A DNA stretch of 64,000 bases from Lichina pygmaea (taxonomy: Eukaryota > Ascomycota > Lichinomycetes > Lichinales > Lichinaceae): NCBI GenBank assembly GCA_963422465.1, contig OY730170.1:5184379-5248378 (forward strand), written 5' to 3'. Position 1 is the first letter of the stretch; each line of letters opens with the position of its first letter. This document shows, one piece after another, positions 11,560-22,237 of this stretch. The translations under genes were made by a program, and so were the position numbers. A model generated the notes under the pieces. It searched no databases. It saw only the letters and a list, made by a program, of their open reading frames with translations, and was not told the origin of the DNA.

Positions 11560-14500
11560 TTACACCTCCTCGTCGCTCTCGTCGCCCAACAACTCGCCCT
11601 CGTCCGTGTCGACGACGGCGTCGTAGTCGCCCTGTCGCCGCGCAAAAGAGTCGCGCGTCGTGTATCGCCTGCTTGCGCCGCCGCTGCTGCGGCTCGTGCC
11701 GCCCATGCCGAAGCGCGTGCGCGTGCTCCGCCATAGACGCGTCGTCGTGTCCGGCACGGCGATGAGCACGGCGACGACGACAGCGACGGCCATGATCGGA
11801 TACTTGATCCAGGCGCGCTCGGCGTCCCACACCATGCTGGCGCCACCGCCGCCGCCGGCGCCGCCGCCGCCGGAACTGCCGCTGCCGTCGCCGAGCCGGA
11901 TCCGGCCGAACTTGCCGTCCCAGTTGCGCCACACCCAGTACCCGGCCGCGCTGGCGAGCCCGATCGGGACGACGATGGCGAAGAAGACGCCGGCGCCCGA
12001 GAGCGTCCGGTCGTGCGACCTGTCAAACTCGTCTTCGTGCTTCGGGCACGGCCGCGCCTTGTCCTCGACGTACTCGAGCTCGCGTCCGCCCTGGCAGGTC
12101 GTGAGCGGGATCCGTCGGTATCCCGTCGGCTCGTGGTATTCGACCACGTCCGGGTTGTCCTGGCAGATCTTCGAGTGGTCGGGCGGCGTCAGACCCGGCA
12201 CCAGCGCACACGAGCCGTCTCGTTGCCTCTCGAAGTTGTAATCGCTGCCGTTTCCACATCTCCGTCAGCGAAAGAGAAAAATCATTCGCCCGTTCCCGAC
12301 GAGACCCACCATTCAAAGTCTTGCCTGGTGCAACTACAATTCCGTACGATGACGTGAGGCGTCGGCAGCTCGAGATGCCCCGTGAAGCAGTTCGAGTCGA
12401 TCTTCTTCCGGTGATACTGCGCCACGTGCCCGAACAGACAGTCGTCGTCCTGGCGCGGATGCTTCGGCGTCCACAGGTAGTAGTCCCCCGCCTCCGGGTC
12501 GGTCTCGTCCAGCTCGCACTTGCGCTCGTGCAGCCGGCCAAAGTCCAGGTTGACGGTCGAGATCTGCTTGTCCTCGCCCTCGAACTGGCCCCACAGCAGA
12601 AAGTTCCTCGAGTTGTCGCGCGGCACGGTCGAGATCTCGCTGACGCGCATCTTCTTCTCGCCAAACTGGTGCTCGCGCCAGGTCCGGCCCTCGTCGAGCG
12701 AGAACGACACCGTCGTCGTCGGGGTCGCGTGCCGCACGATGACGATGATGCCGCCCTGGTCGCCAAACCCCCACAGGTACCGCCCCTTCTTGACCGCCTC
12801 CCACCCGACGCCGCCGTCCCGCGAGATGAAGGTGTCGGCCTTGGCGGCCGACTCGAGCTGGGCCCCGACGTTGCCGACGCCCATCATGAGCCCGATCGCC
12901 GTCGGCGACGAGTACGTGTTCTTCGGGTTGATCCGCTCCGTGTAGCCGTGGAGGTGCAGCGAGCACGCCTCCACGTCGCCGTCGCATCCGAAAGCCTTGC
13001 CGTCGGCGTCCTGGGCCGGCCGAGGCAGCAGCGACCACTCGGCGCCGTCGTTGTGCGAGATCATCGTCTTCAGCTTCTTGCTCTCGCCCCCGCCCTTGGC
13101 CGCGTCGGCGTTGGCGACGACGTTGACGACCGACACGCCCTCGAGGCTCAGCATCTTCTCGAAGTCGACGTAGCCGTCGACGTCCCGGTTGACTTGGCCG
13201 AGGCTGAGCACGTACGACGTGCCGTTCGAGTTGCTCTTCAGGATCGAGCCGAACTCGTGCCCGCGCAGCGTGTTGACCGTCACGTGCAGGAAGACGGCGT
13301 GGGTCGAGCTGTCCAGTACCGTGTAGGCCTGCTGGTGCGGCACGTTGAAGTTGGGCGGGAAGCGGGCGTCGGCGAAGGTCTCGCCGTCGAGGCTCGCGTC
13401 GATCTTGAGCGAGTCGCGGCCGGGGTCGGCCGCCATGGCGGCGACGATGATGAACTCCGACATGATCGCGAAGTTGATGTGGTCCTTGAAGTGCACCTTC
13501 CGGTCCTCGACGAAGAAGTCGTCGCTCGCCACCAGGCGCCGCGCCTCGTCCGCGCCCTCCTTCTCGATCTGCTGACAGAAGACGCGCTTCGTGCTCGCCC
13601 TCGCGTCGCCGAGGCCCTCTCCGCCCGCGAAGCGGCACTTCCGGACGTGGCGGAGCATGGTGTTCCAGTTGTCGCCGCGGTCGATGCTGATGTAGACGTT
13701 GGCGTGGCAGTCCTCCTTCGGCCGGTCGCACGGCTTCGACCCCGTCCACATGATCCAGTCCTTGCGGGTCGGGTGGAAGCCCATGACCTGCAGCTTCAGC
13801 GACGTGGGCTCGCGCGGCGCCTTGAACGAGTCGATCGTCTTGCCGCGGTCGTACGAGTAGAAGACCTCGACGCCGTCGGTGACGAAGAAGACGGCGTCGT
13901 TGATGTGCTCGTGCGGGTAGATCGACTCGATCTTCTTGCCCTTGAGGATCTCGGCCCAGGTCTTGCCGTGGTCGTGCGTGATGAAGACCTGTCGCCCGTC
14001 GGTGCGCATGACGATCGTCTCGTCGTCGCCCTGGCTCGAGTCGGTCCGCTCGAGGTAGAAGTACTCGCTGAAGGCGTTGCCCTTGAAGCGAGTCGCCTCG
14101 GTCGCGACCTTGCCGTCCGCCGGCGGCTTCGCCGAGCCGCTACACCGATGCTCGACCGGCTCGTCCTTCCGGACGCCGCCCTCGTCCCGTCTGCAGGCGT
14201 TTCCGGGGATCAGGCGGTAGCCGGGGCTGCCCACGAAGCTCCCTTCCTCGCCGCCCTTGCAGGCGCCGTCGGGGACGACGAGCGCGCCGGCCTGGACGCA
14301 CCCGTCGCCCTCGCGGACGAAGTTGTAGTCGCACTCAAAGTCCTCGTCCGCGCAGGCGCACGGCTCGAACTCGGGCTGCGGGTTCTTGAACTCCTCGTCG
14401 ACGAAGCAGTCGGCGTCCGGCTTCCGGCGCCGGAAGAACTGCTTGTGGCCCATGAGGCAGCCCGGCTCGCCCTTGCCGTCGAGCCTCGCGCACCACCTCT

Positions 14501-16199
14501 CGAAGTCGCCTTCGCCGCACTTGCGCTCGTGCAGGCCGTCAAAGTCGACGGAGTAGGCCAGGTGCCTCTCGTCGCCTTCCTTGCGGACGCCGAGGAGCAG
14601 GAACTTGAGGCTGGTCGAGTCCGGCGTGGTGACGAGGTGGCTCGCGCGAACGTCGTCGCCGAGGTCGGCCGTCTTCCAGTGCTTGCCGTGGTCGATCGAG
14701 TAGGCCATCTCGCGCGTCAGGCCGGCGTCGGCGACGGCGACGAGGACGGCGCCCTGGTCGCCAAAGGCGTACCTGTGCGGGCCCTCGCGCGTGCGCGACC
14801 AGGTCAGACCGGCGTCGTCCGAGAAGTACAGGTCACCCTTGCTGTACTTGTCCAGGTGGTCGCCCGTGTTGCCGACGCCCATGACGATGCCGGGCGCGGG
14901 GCTCGAGAAGACGCGGCCGCCGTCCTCGGGCGAGTCCGAGACCGAGTGGAGATGCAGGTGCTCGTCGCCGACCTTCAAGGGCCGAAAGGTACGGCCGTCG
15001 TCGAAGCTGATCTGGCTCCGCACCTTCTTCCTCGCCGACGCGCTCGCCTCGACCTCCTTCCAGTTGTCGACGACGTTGACCATGACGATGCCCTGGATGC
15101 CCTGGACCTTCTCAAAGTCGACCAGACCGCGGCGGTTCCGATTCGTGTGCTCGGCGTTGGGGGTGAAGTAGGTGCCGTTCGAGTTGCTCGTGAACAGCAC
15201 GCCGAGCGGCGCCCACGGCTTCGAGCTCATGACGTCCACCTGGATGCTGTAGTTGGTCGACTCCAAGATCGTGTAGGCGTCCTCCTCGACCTTGTGGTCG
15301 CCCTGGAAGACGGCCCGATGCCAGGTGTTCGTGTCGTCCGTCACGTACAGGGCCATCTCGTCGGTGCGGTCGGCCTTGACGGCGGCGACCATGTACTTCT
15401 TGACCGTCGCCATGTTGACCAGGCCGTGGATGGTCCGACCGGGGCCCAGCTCGGGCTCGACCTCGTCGACAAAGTAGTTGTCCGACATGACCAAGCGATT
15501 GTCCTTCGAGTGGCGCGAGTAGGCGCCCTTGGCGATGCACAGGACCCTGTCGGCGTCGGAGAATTCATGGCCGGTCCCGAAGAGGTCCGAGGACCGCGCC
15601 CAGGTGCAACCGCGGACGCCGGTCCGGAGCGATTTCGGGTCGGTGGCGAAGCCGTCGGTGGTGTAGAGCGCCACCTCGTCACAGTCGAACAACAGGTTCT
15701 GGCACTCCTCCGCCATGAAGATGACCTTGTCGGTGTCCCCGGCGTGGAAGTTCAGCGTCGACCGCCGCGGGCTCGGCGAGGCGGACGTCTTGAACGGGTG
15801 CCAGGTCTCGCCACGATCGTCGGTGCGCCAGTGTCGATGGCCGGTCGACAGCACGTAGGCCTTGTTCCGGTCGAACGGATTCTGGCGGAGCTCCGCCACC
15901 TGACCCTTTGGGATGTCCTCGACCGTCTTCCAGTCCTCACCAGCATCGGTGCTGCGGTGGACGACGCCGAACTTGGGGTCGTAGGCGAGCACGACATCCG
16001 AGCCCTCGAAGTACGACAGGCCGTCGAATCTGTGCTCGAAGGCCGTCTTCGTGATTCGGGGTCCGGCATTCTTGGCCGATGCGAAGGCCGAACGGGTGAA
16101 GGCTGCAGCAGCCAGCAACGTCACGAGCAAGGAGAGCAGCGGTAATCGTGGCGGCGGCGGCGGCGGCGACGCGATCCGAGACGCATGCCAGAGCCTCAT
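11560..16199 (-). CDS. VPS10: Vacuolar protein sorting receptor (sortilin family)
   Basis: Two exons: from the start to 12310, and 12244-11560, joined over a 65-bp intron so that DFE meets CDYNFERQRDG. The start used is ATG 16199, where a hydrophobic signal peptide follows (LPLLSLLVTLLAAAAF); an upstream in-frame ATG at 16250 would add 17 residues. The product is about 1524 residues, normal for fungal Vps10. It carries soluble vacuolar hydrolases from late Golgi to endosome. Two lumenal Vps10 beta-propeller plus Cys-rich (10CC) units are visible: the first Cys cluster starts ERKCGEGDFERWC, the second ERKCELDETDPEAG. They are followed by two hydrophobic spans (VFFAIVVPIGLASAAGYWV and YPIMAVAVVVAVLIAV) and a cytosolic tail ending in acidic DESDEEV. 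BNR-type Asp-box repeats such as SxDxGxxW recur. No damage is seen. Confidence 0.95.
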
Positions 16200-16250
16200 T
16201 GTCGGCGAGACGACACTGAGACGACGAACTCGGACATTCAAAGGATCCAA

Positions 16251-17044
16251 AGGAGAGACGAGAGACGAGAGTCGAGAGACGAGATGGCTCTAGCTGGAGT
16301 CAAAGTGAGATAGAGCCCAGAGATCGACTGGGATGTTTGCCGGAGCTGTCTCGTTCGTTTCTCCGTACGTACCAGTAATTGTCTGGTCCACTCGACCTGG
16401 AAATGGAACGTGGCAAGGCTGCGCTCCGGCGGAGATAGTGCTATGTAAGTACATATACCTGAGGCTTCTTGGAGTACAGGACGTATGGGGCGCCTCCGTA
16501 CGTACCGCCCACGAGTCTGCGTGTACAAGTACTCGTAGGCCCTGATTATTCAAGATTCTTACCCAGCGGCGCACAGCAAAGGAGAGGGATAACATTTACC
16601 CGTGATTGGTCATCGAAGCCCGCCTTATGTAATATATTAGTCATCAGAACAGAATTTTTGAAAACTCCCACTTCAGCGTTCGGCCCCCAGCGGCTGATAC
16701 GAGTAACGTGCCTTCCGTGCGTATGTAAGCGTATGTACATGCTCCTGCTTGCAGTCGTCACAGGTAAAGCGACAGACTCGAGATATCTTTGCGACACTGT
16801 AATCCCACTACTATTGATTGCTACGGAAGGGTTCGAGGCTCCAAGATACAGTATGCCCAAGGTTGCCTTGCTCTGAGTTCTACCCCCAGCGATACCAGAG
16901 AGAACGAGGATGCAACTGAACATGCGACGAGGATAAAAGATGACAGGCAGAAGAGCAGGGACGAGATGGTGTGAGACCGTTGTGGAAAAGGTCGTCAAAC
17001 CCCGTAAAGAACACCACCCGGATGAGAGTCTTCGCAGTTTCTCT
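16251..17044. other. Spacer between VPS10 start and SDH1 end
   Basis: About 0.8 kb holding the VPS10 promoter side and the SDH1 3' flank. GTACGTAC-type palindromes occur near 16365 and 16498. A GGGTTCGAGGCTCC string at 16830 resembles a tRNA B box but has no A box or cloverleaf around it. No gene is seen. Confidence 0.5.
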
Positions 17045-19474
17045 CTAGTACGACCTGGACGAGGATCGAGTGAGCAGGCGTGCGAGTGCTCCATTGGCGG
17101 GGTCCCGTGAAGGTGGCAAGACGCGACGATGAGGGGGGAGACGTTACCTGATGAACGGAGCTACGGGCTTGCACTCGGCCTCGTCCAGCGTGTGCATCGC
17201 CACGGCTCGGTGGCCGAGGTCGACCTTGCTGTGGGGCTGCCTTTGGAACGTCAGCGTGTGCTTCATCCACTTGTCGTCGTCGCGCTTGGGATAGTCTTCT
17301 CGGGCGTGCGCGCCGCGGGACTCTTGCCGGTTTGCGGCGGATTCGGCCGTTTGTACGCTACGCTCCTCGTCAGTAGGACGCAGAGACGGACGGAGGAAGA
17401 CGGCGGCGAAGAACCGAACGAGAAAGAGAGAGAGAGAGACGTACGCGCATGTCAGCAGGTTCCGCAGCTCCAACGTCTCGACGAGATCCGTGTTCCAGAT
17501 CATGCTGCGATCCTTGATGCCGACCTCGTCGAAGCTCTCGTCGACCTTGTGCATCCGCTGCACGCCCTGGTCCAGGCTCGCCTGGGTGCGGAAGACGCTG
17601 AAGTCGGCCTGCATCGTCTTCTGCATCTCGCGCCGCACCTCGAACGGCGTCCGCGGGCCCTCCGAGGTTCGGATCCGGTCCAGCACCGCGATCGACTCGG
17701 ACCCGGCCTCGTCGCGCAGCGGCTTGAGCGGCTGGCCCGGCTCGGCCTGGTCCCGGATCGTGTGCGACACGGCGCGGCCGAAGACGATCAGGTCCAGGAG
17801 CGAGTTCGCCCCGAGCCGGTTGGCGCCGTGCACCGACACGCAGGCCGCCTCGCCGCACGCGAACAGGCCCGGCACCACCTCGTCGGCGCCCTTGTCGTCG
17901 ACGGTGAGCACCTCGCCCGTGTACCTCGTCGGGATGCCGCCCATGTTGTAGTGTACCGTCGGCAGGACCGGGATCGGCTGCTTCCGGACATCGACGCCGG
18001 AGAAGATCGAGGCCGTCTCGGAGATGCCGGGAAGCCGCTCGTGCAGCGTATCCTCTCCGAGATGGCTGAGCTGGAGGTAGAGGTGATCCTTGTCGGGCCC
18101 GACGCCTCTGCCCTCGCGAATCTCCATCGTCATGGCGCGAGAGACGACGTCTCGGCTGGCCAGGTCCTTGGCCGTCGGTGCGTATCGCTCCATGAATCGC
18201 TCGCCCTCCGAGTTGAGCAGGTAGCCGCCCTCGCCGCGCGACCCCTCGGTGATGAGGCAGCCGGCGCCGTAGATGCCGGTCGGGTGGAACTGCACGAACT
18301 CGAGATCCTGGTTGGGTAGCCCGGCTCGCGCGACCATGGCCATGCCGTCGCCGGTGCAGGTGTGCGCCGAGGTACAGCTGAAGTAGGCCCGGCCGTAGCC
18401 GCCGGTGGCGAGCACGGTATGGTTCGAGTGGAAGCGGTGCAGGGTGCCATCTTCTTGGTTGTAAGCGAGGACGCCTCTGCACTCCCCGTCTTCCATCAGG
18501 AGGTCGAGCGCGAAGTACTCGATGAAGTAGTTGGTGTTGTGCCGTAACGACTGGCCGTAGAGGGTGTGCAGCATGGCATGGCCGGTTCGGTCGGCGGCAG
18601 CGCAGCATCGATAGGCCTGGCCACCTTTGCCAAAGTCTTTAGATTGTCCTCCGAACGCTCGTTGGTAGCTAGGACGTGGGTTAGCCTGCGATTGCACCTC
18701 GAGCGGCGACGATGCGACATCTGTACATTTTCCCATCCTCGGTTCTCGAGAAAGGGCAGCCGTAGTTCTCGAGTTCGATGACGCTCTGGGGAGCCTCTTT
18801 GGTCATGTAATGAATGGCGTCTTGGTCACCAAGCCAGTCCGAGCCCTTGACGGTGTCGTACATGTGCCATCGCCAATCGTCCTTGTGCATGCTGGTAGAT
18901 GTTAGCGTGGCCCCGCTCTCTTGGTCGAATGAATGCGCCGCTAGCAGAGGCCCTGCTCACTTTCCCAACGCCGCATTTACTCCTCCTTGAGCCGCCACGG
19001 TGTGGCTTCTTGTCGGAAACAGCTTCGAGATACACGCCGTATTGAAGCCCGCTTCGGCCAAGCCGAACGCCGCACGCAACCCCGAGCCACCGGCTCCGAC
19101 AACGACGGCATCATATTCGTGATCCTGAGCGCTATCAGAGGGAGACATGGTGCGGCGCGCTTGGAGGGCAGTGACATACGATGACCGGATACTTGTGGCT
19201 CACGAGCGGCGACGCCTCCTTTGCGCGCAGGGGCTGGCTTGCGAATATCCGAGCTGTAGGCGACCAGTCAGCTTTCGGAGGCAGCTGGACTAGAGCGACC
19301 AGAGGCCGACGTACCAGCCGGCCTTGTGCAGGAGAACAGCCGCCTTTGGGATCGCCCAAAGCTCGACCAGTGCTTGACCGACCACAGGTTAGCGGGGTGT
19401 TGCTTCATTCTCCGATACGCAGATACGCTCACCCTGGGCTTGAGAGCAAGGCTCTTGGAGTAAGGACAGCTCAT
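17045..19474 (-). CDS. SDH1: Succinate dehydrogenase flavoprotein subunit, mitochondrial
   Basis: Eight exons: 19474-19433, 19372-19315, 19253-19180, 19124-18961, 18891-18727, 18668-17445, 17357-17148 and 17054-17045; all phases close and give 648 residues. SDH1 oxidises succinate to fumarate in complex II on the matrix side of the inner membrane. The first three exons encode an Arg/Ser-rich mitochondrial presequence and the family's [20 protein letters not shown]. The FAD site [20 protein letters not shown] follows, then [11 protein letters not shown] with the likely covalent-flavin His99, and later the active-site HYNMGGIPT and [18 protein letters not shown]. The last exon is only 10 nt and supplies the final Ser-Tyr and stop, the usual SdhA ending. 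Exon 6 carries most of the protein. The identity is very firm; only the tiny last exon rests on homology to the ending. Confidence 0.95.
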
Positions 19475-20236
19475 GGTGGAAGTTGAACAGTGGGATTGCC
19501 GGAGGGCTGAGCGGAGAAGTGCAATGGGAAAAAGGCCGCACAGATTTGTGAGGCGTATGATACTTCGCACGAGGGGCAATCGTCACCGACTGCGCCGGCG
19601 GAAATTCAAGTGGTGAGACGATCGCGCTAACCGGATGCGACGCTGGATCGCGTCTGCAGCTACAAGCCAATCATATGTCATGACATCGTCAGCAGATTGC
19701 CGAGGTTTCGTATGTGGTGTACAGTAAGCGATACACGATCACATAAGCACCATCACGTGATATTCCGAGGTTGATGTCTCGTCGGTACAGTGGCACGACA
19801 CAAGCCTGCGTACACCTTCATACATAATCTACCTCGGGTTAGTCCGGAGGATCAATACATCATCAACTTGCTGCTGTCGCTGTTACTCTGATTCTGTCCC
19901 ATTACTTAAGAAGATAGCAGCCGATGGGTTGTACCCATGTACGCAGACTTGTGTCGTGACACTGTAAGACTCAAGAGATAATGATATCGTGATGGTCGAT
20001 AGATCACTCAGGCCTCAAAACACCGTAGGGCTGTGCCGGATGGATAAACAATCTACACGCATTCCTCGGAGTGGCAGAGTCAAAAGCGAGAGGATCAGAG
20101 AGTCCGTCTGGTCCGTGCTGGTGGATCATCGATGCCTTCCAATCTTGGCACAACGTCTTTGTCCCAAGAACCCAGAGACGAGCCCCGACCGGATCAAATT
20201 GAAAAACAGGAGCGAAAAGAGTTGTATCTTCCGGAA
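19475..20236. other. Spacer between SDH1 start and RPT1 end
   Basis: Contains MITE copy A (19788-19964), the SDH1 upstream region and the RPT1 3' flank. No further gene is seen. Confidence 0.6.
19788..19964. mobile_element. MITE copy A, TA-targeting, 177 bp
   Basis: The element begins CAGTGGCACGACACAAG and ends with the inverted form (CTTGTGTCGTGACACTG); the 26-bp terminal inverted repeats match at 24 of 26 positions. It is flanked by TA on both sides (19786-19787 and 19965-19966). It has no coding capacity. CAGT ends with a TA target site are typical of Tc1/mariner-superfamily elements, so it is probably mobilised by a transposase of that group. Copies B and C share internal blocks such as ATCTACCTCGGG. 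Confidence 0.85.
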
Positions 20237-21770
20237 TTAGTTGTACTGCATGTAGGTCGCCGTCGAGTTGAACTTGAGATTGCCCTTGATCACCTTGTCG
20301 ACGGCGCTCAAGAAGTCCTTCTCCGTGGCCACCTTCCGGCGCGCTCGGATCGCGAACATGCCTGCCTCGGTGCAGACGCTCCGCAATTCGGCGCCGGTCG
20401 AGTTGGGGCAGAGGCGTGAGATGAGCTCCCATCGGATGTCGCGCTCGACCGACATGCTCTTCGCGTGGATGCGCAGGATGTTGGCCCGGCCCTCGAGGTC
20501 GGGCAGCGAGAACTCGATCTTCCGGTCGATGCGGCCGGGCCGCATCAAGGCGGGATCTAACGTCGACGGCCGGTTGGTGGCGAACATGACCTTAATGTTG
20601 CCTCGCGCGTCGAATCCGTCCAGCTGCGTGATCAGCTCCAGCATGGTCCGTTGCACCTCGTTGTCTCCGCCGGCGCCATCGTCGAACCGGGCCCCGCCGA
20701 CGGCGTCGATCTCGTCGAAGAAGATGATGCAGGCCTTCTTGGTCCGAGCCATCTCGAACAGTTCCCGCACCATCCGAGCGCCTTCGCCGACGTACTTCTG
20801 TACCAGCTCGCTGCCGATGACTCGAATGAATGTCGCATCTGTACGGTTCGCCACCGCTCTCGCGCACAGCGTCTTGCCCGTACCAGGCGGCCCATACAGA
20901 AGCGCTCCTTTCGGGGGGTCGATGCCGAGGTTGACGAATCTCTCAGGGGAAAGGAGGGGCATCTCCACCACTTCTCGGAGCTTCTCGACCTGCTCCTTGG
21001 CACCACCTACGTCGCCGTAGGTGACATCGGGCTTGTCTTCGACCGTCATCATCGTGACGCTGGCATCGATCTTGGGAGGCAGCGGCAACAGGATCTGGTA
21101 CTTGTGCCGGTCGACACTTTGAAGCCGAAGTCAGCGGCATCGCTACCGTACCGCGAGCGCTGGCACCTACCCTACTCGCATGCCCTCTTCGATATCCGTC
21201 GGGCTGACCCTTTCGCCCAAGTTCACTACGAACTTTGCGATTTGCTTGACGTTGATGACATATTTGCTCTTTTCACTGTCGGTCTCGTCGGCGATGATCT
21301 TCGTACATCGTGCCACCTGAAGTGGTTGCTCTTCTGCCATGCGCTGTCGATCGGCAGCTACGTCCCACAGGTGGGGAGGCGCAAGCCCGGTATCGGACTC
21401 CTATAACGCGGTCAGCCCGTTTCTGGAGATCGGCCGCGATCGTCGTTACCTTGACGCCTGAACGTGAGAAGTCAGCGGAGGCCAGATGGCTGTTCGATGT
21501 CGAGGAAACATACCAAGCTTCTCGTTGATGCTTTTCTGTCGATCTCTGATCTCAGTCTCGAGCTTCTTCAGCGCTGACGCATATGGTGCTGCGCCGTATG
21601 ACTTGAGCACTTGGATATCTCTGTCGGCCGCCCTGATCAGCAAAGCCCAGTTTCTTGAGGCCAGAAGGCGCATACTCGTCTGTCAGGGGAGCGATCTTCT
21701 TCTCCGGCTCTTCGTCATCGGCAAAGGTTTTCTGGTACTTCTCCCAGCTCTGGCCGGTTGCGCTAGGCAT
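20237..21770 (-). CDS. RPT1: 26S proteasome regulatory AAA-ATPase subunit Rpt1
   Basis: Five exons: 21770-21676, 21620-21514, 21457-21450, 21400-21171 and 21116-20237, giving 439 residues. Exon 3 is an 8-nt microexon (GCGTCAAG) flanked by a GTTCAG acceptor and a GTAACG donor; it supplies the GVK of [20 protein letters not shown], which matches Rpt1. Rpt1 is one of six ATPases of the 19S base ring that unfold substrates and feed them to the 20S core. Walker A GPPGTGKT sits at about 222-229, Walker B IIFFDEID at about 277-284, and a second-region-of-homology stretch with [17 protein letters not shown] follows. The C-terminus ATYMQYN is Rpt1-like and separates it from the other five subunits. 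The gene shares a 467-bp upstream region with CCT4 on the other strand. Confidence 0.95.
21450..21457 (-). other. RPT1: 8-nt microexon of RPT1
   Basis: The eight bases GCGTCAAG complete a Gly codon and add Val-Lys. Skipping them would break the frame, while the residues restored match the family consensus, so the microexon is needed for a normal protein. Confidence 0.8.
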
Positions 21771-22237
21771 GGCTGCGGTCGACGTTGGCGATGGGCAGCT
21801 GACCAGTGAAAGCTTTGCTCTCGTTCAAATCTGCTTTGAGGGAGACTAGAGTGTTGGCTTTGGGAAGACGGCCGCTGAATGAAGTTGGAAGGCTTTACAT
21901 ATACATACCAGCACCGGACCTAATCTGACAGTAGTCGCCCGTAGTGGTTAGTAAGCAACTGCTTATTCAGCATCTCTTCGAACCCAGCTCATTACCGAAA
22001 GGAGCTAGGCAGGTTAACAGGCTGAGCCATCTCATGGTCTAGCGCAGAGTCCGAAGTAACGGTACGAGCTACTCGTACGTACCTACGTAACGTACGTATG
22101 TATCGGTGACAGCATAGACTACGTACCAGGGGCGTACCTCCGTACGAGTAAACAGCTGTGGGGTGATTTGTGTGCGAGTGATTCTTGATCATCCACTTGC
22201 CATCCAGTCTCTTCTCTAGACCGGCTATACAGGCAAG
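21771..22237. promoter_or_regulatory. Shared upstream region of RPT1 and CCT4
   Basis: The 467 bp between two divergent start codons must hold both promoters. It carries a GTAC-rich block at about 22060-22150 (TACGTACCTACGTAACGTAC and related strings). I looked for the yeast proteasome box GGTGGCAAA and did not find an exact match. Confidence 0.6.

Noticed and set aside
12321-16145. Plus-strand open frame of 1274 codons opposite VPS10
   Set aside because: It is antisense to a gene with full domain evidence; strong third-position G/C bias of VPS10 removes stops on the other strand. Its product is Val/Leu/Asp/Arg-biased and shows no family.
16826-16845. GGGTTCGAGGCTCC as part of a tRNA gene
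   Set aside because: No A box upstream and no cloverleaf.
21771-22237. Proteasome control element (GGTGGCAAA) in the RPT1/CCT4 promoter
   Set aside because: No exact or near-exact match on either strand; the nearest string (CCACTTGCCATCC) is too different.
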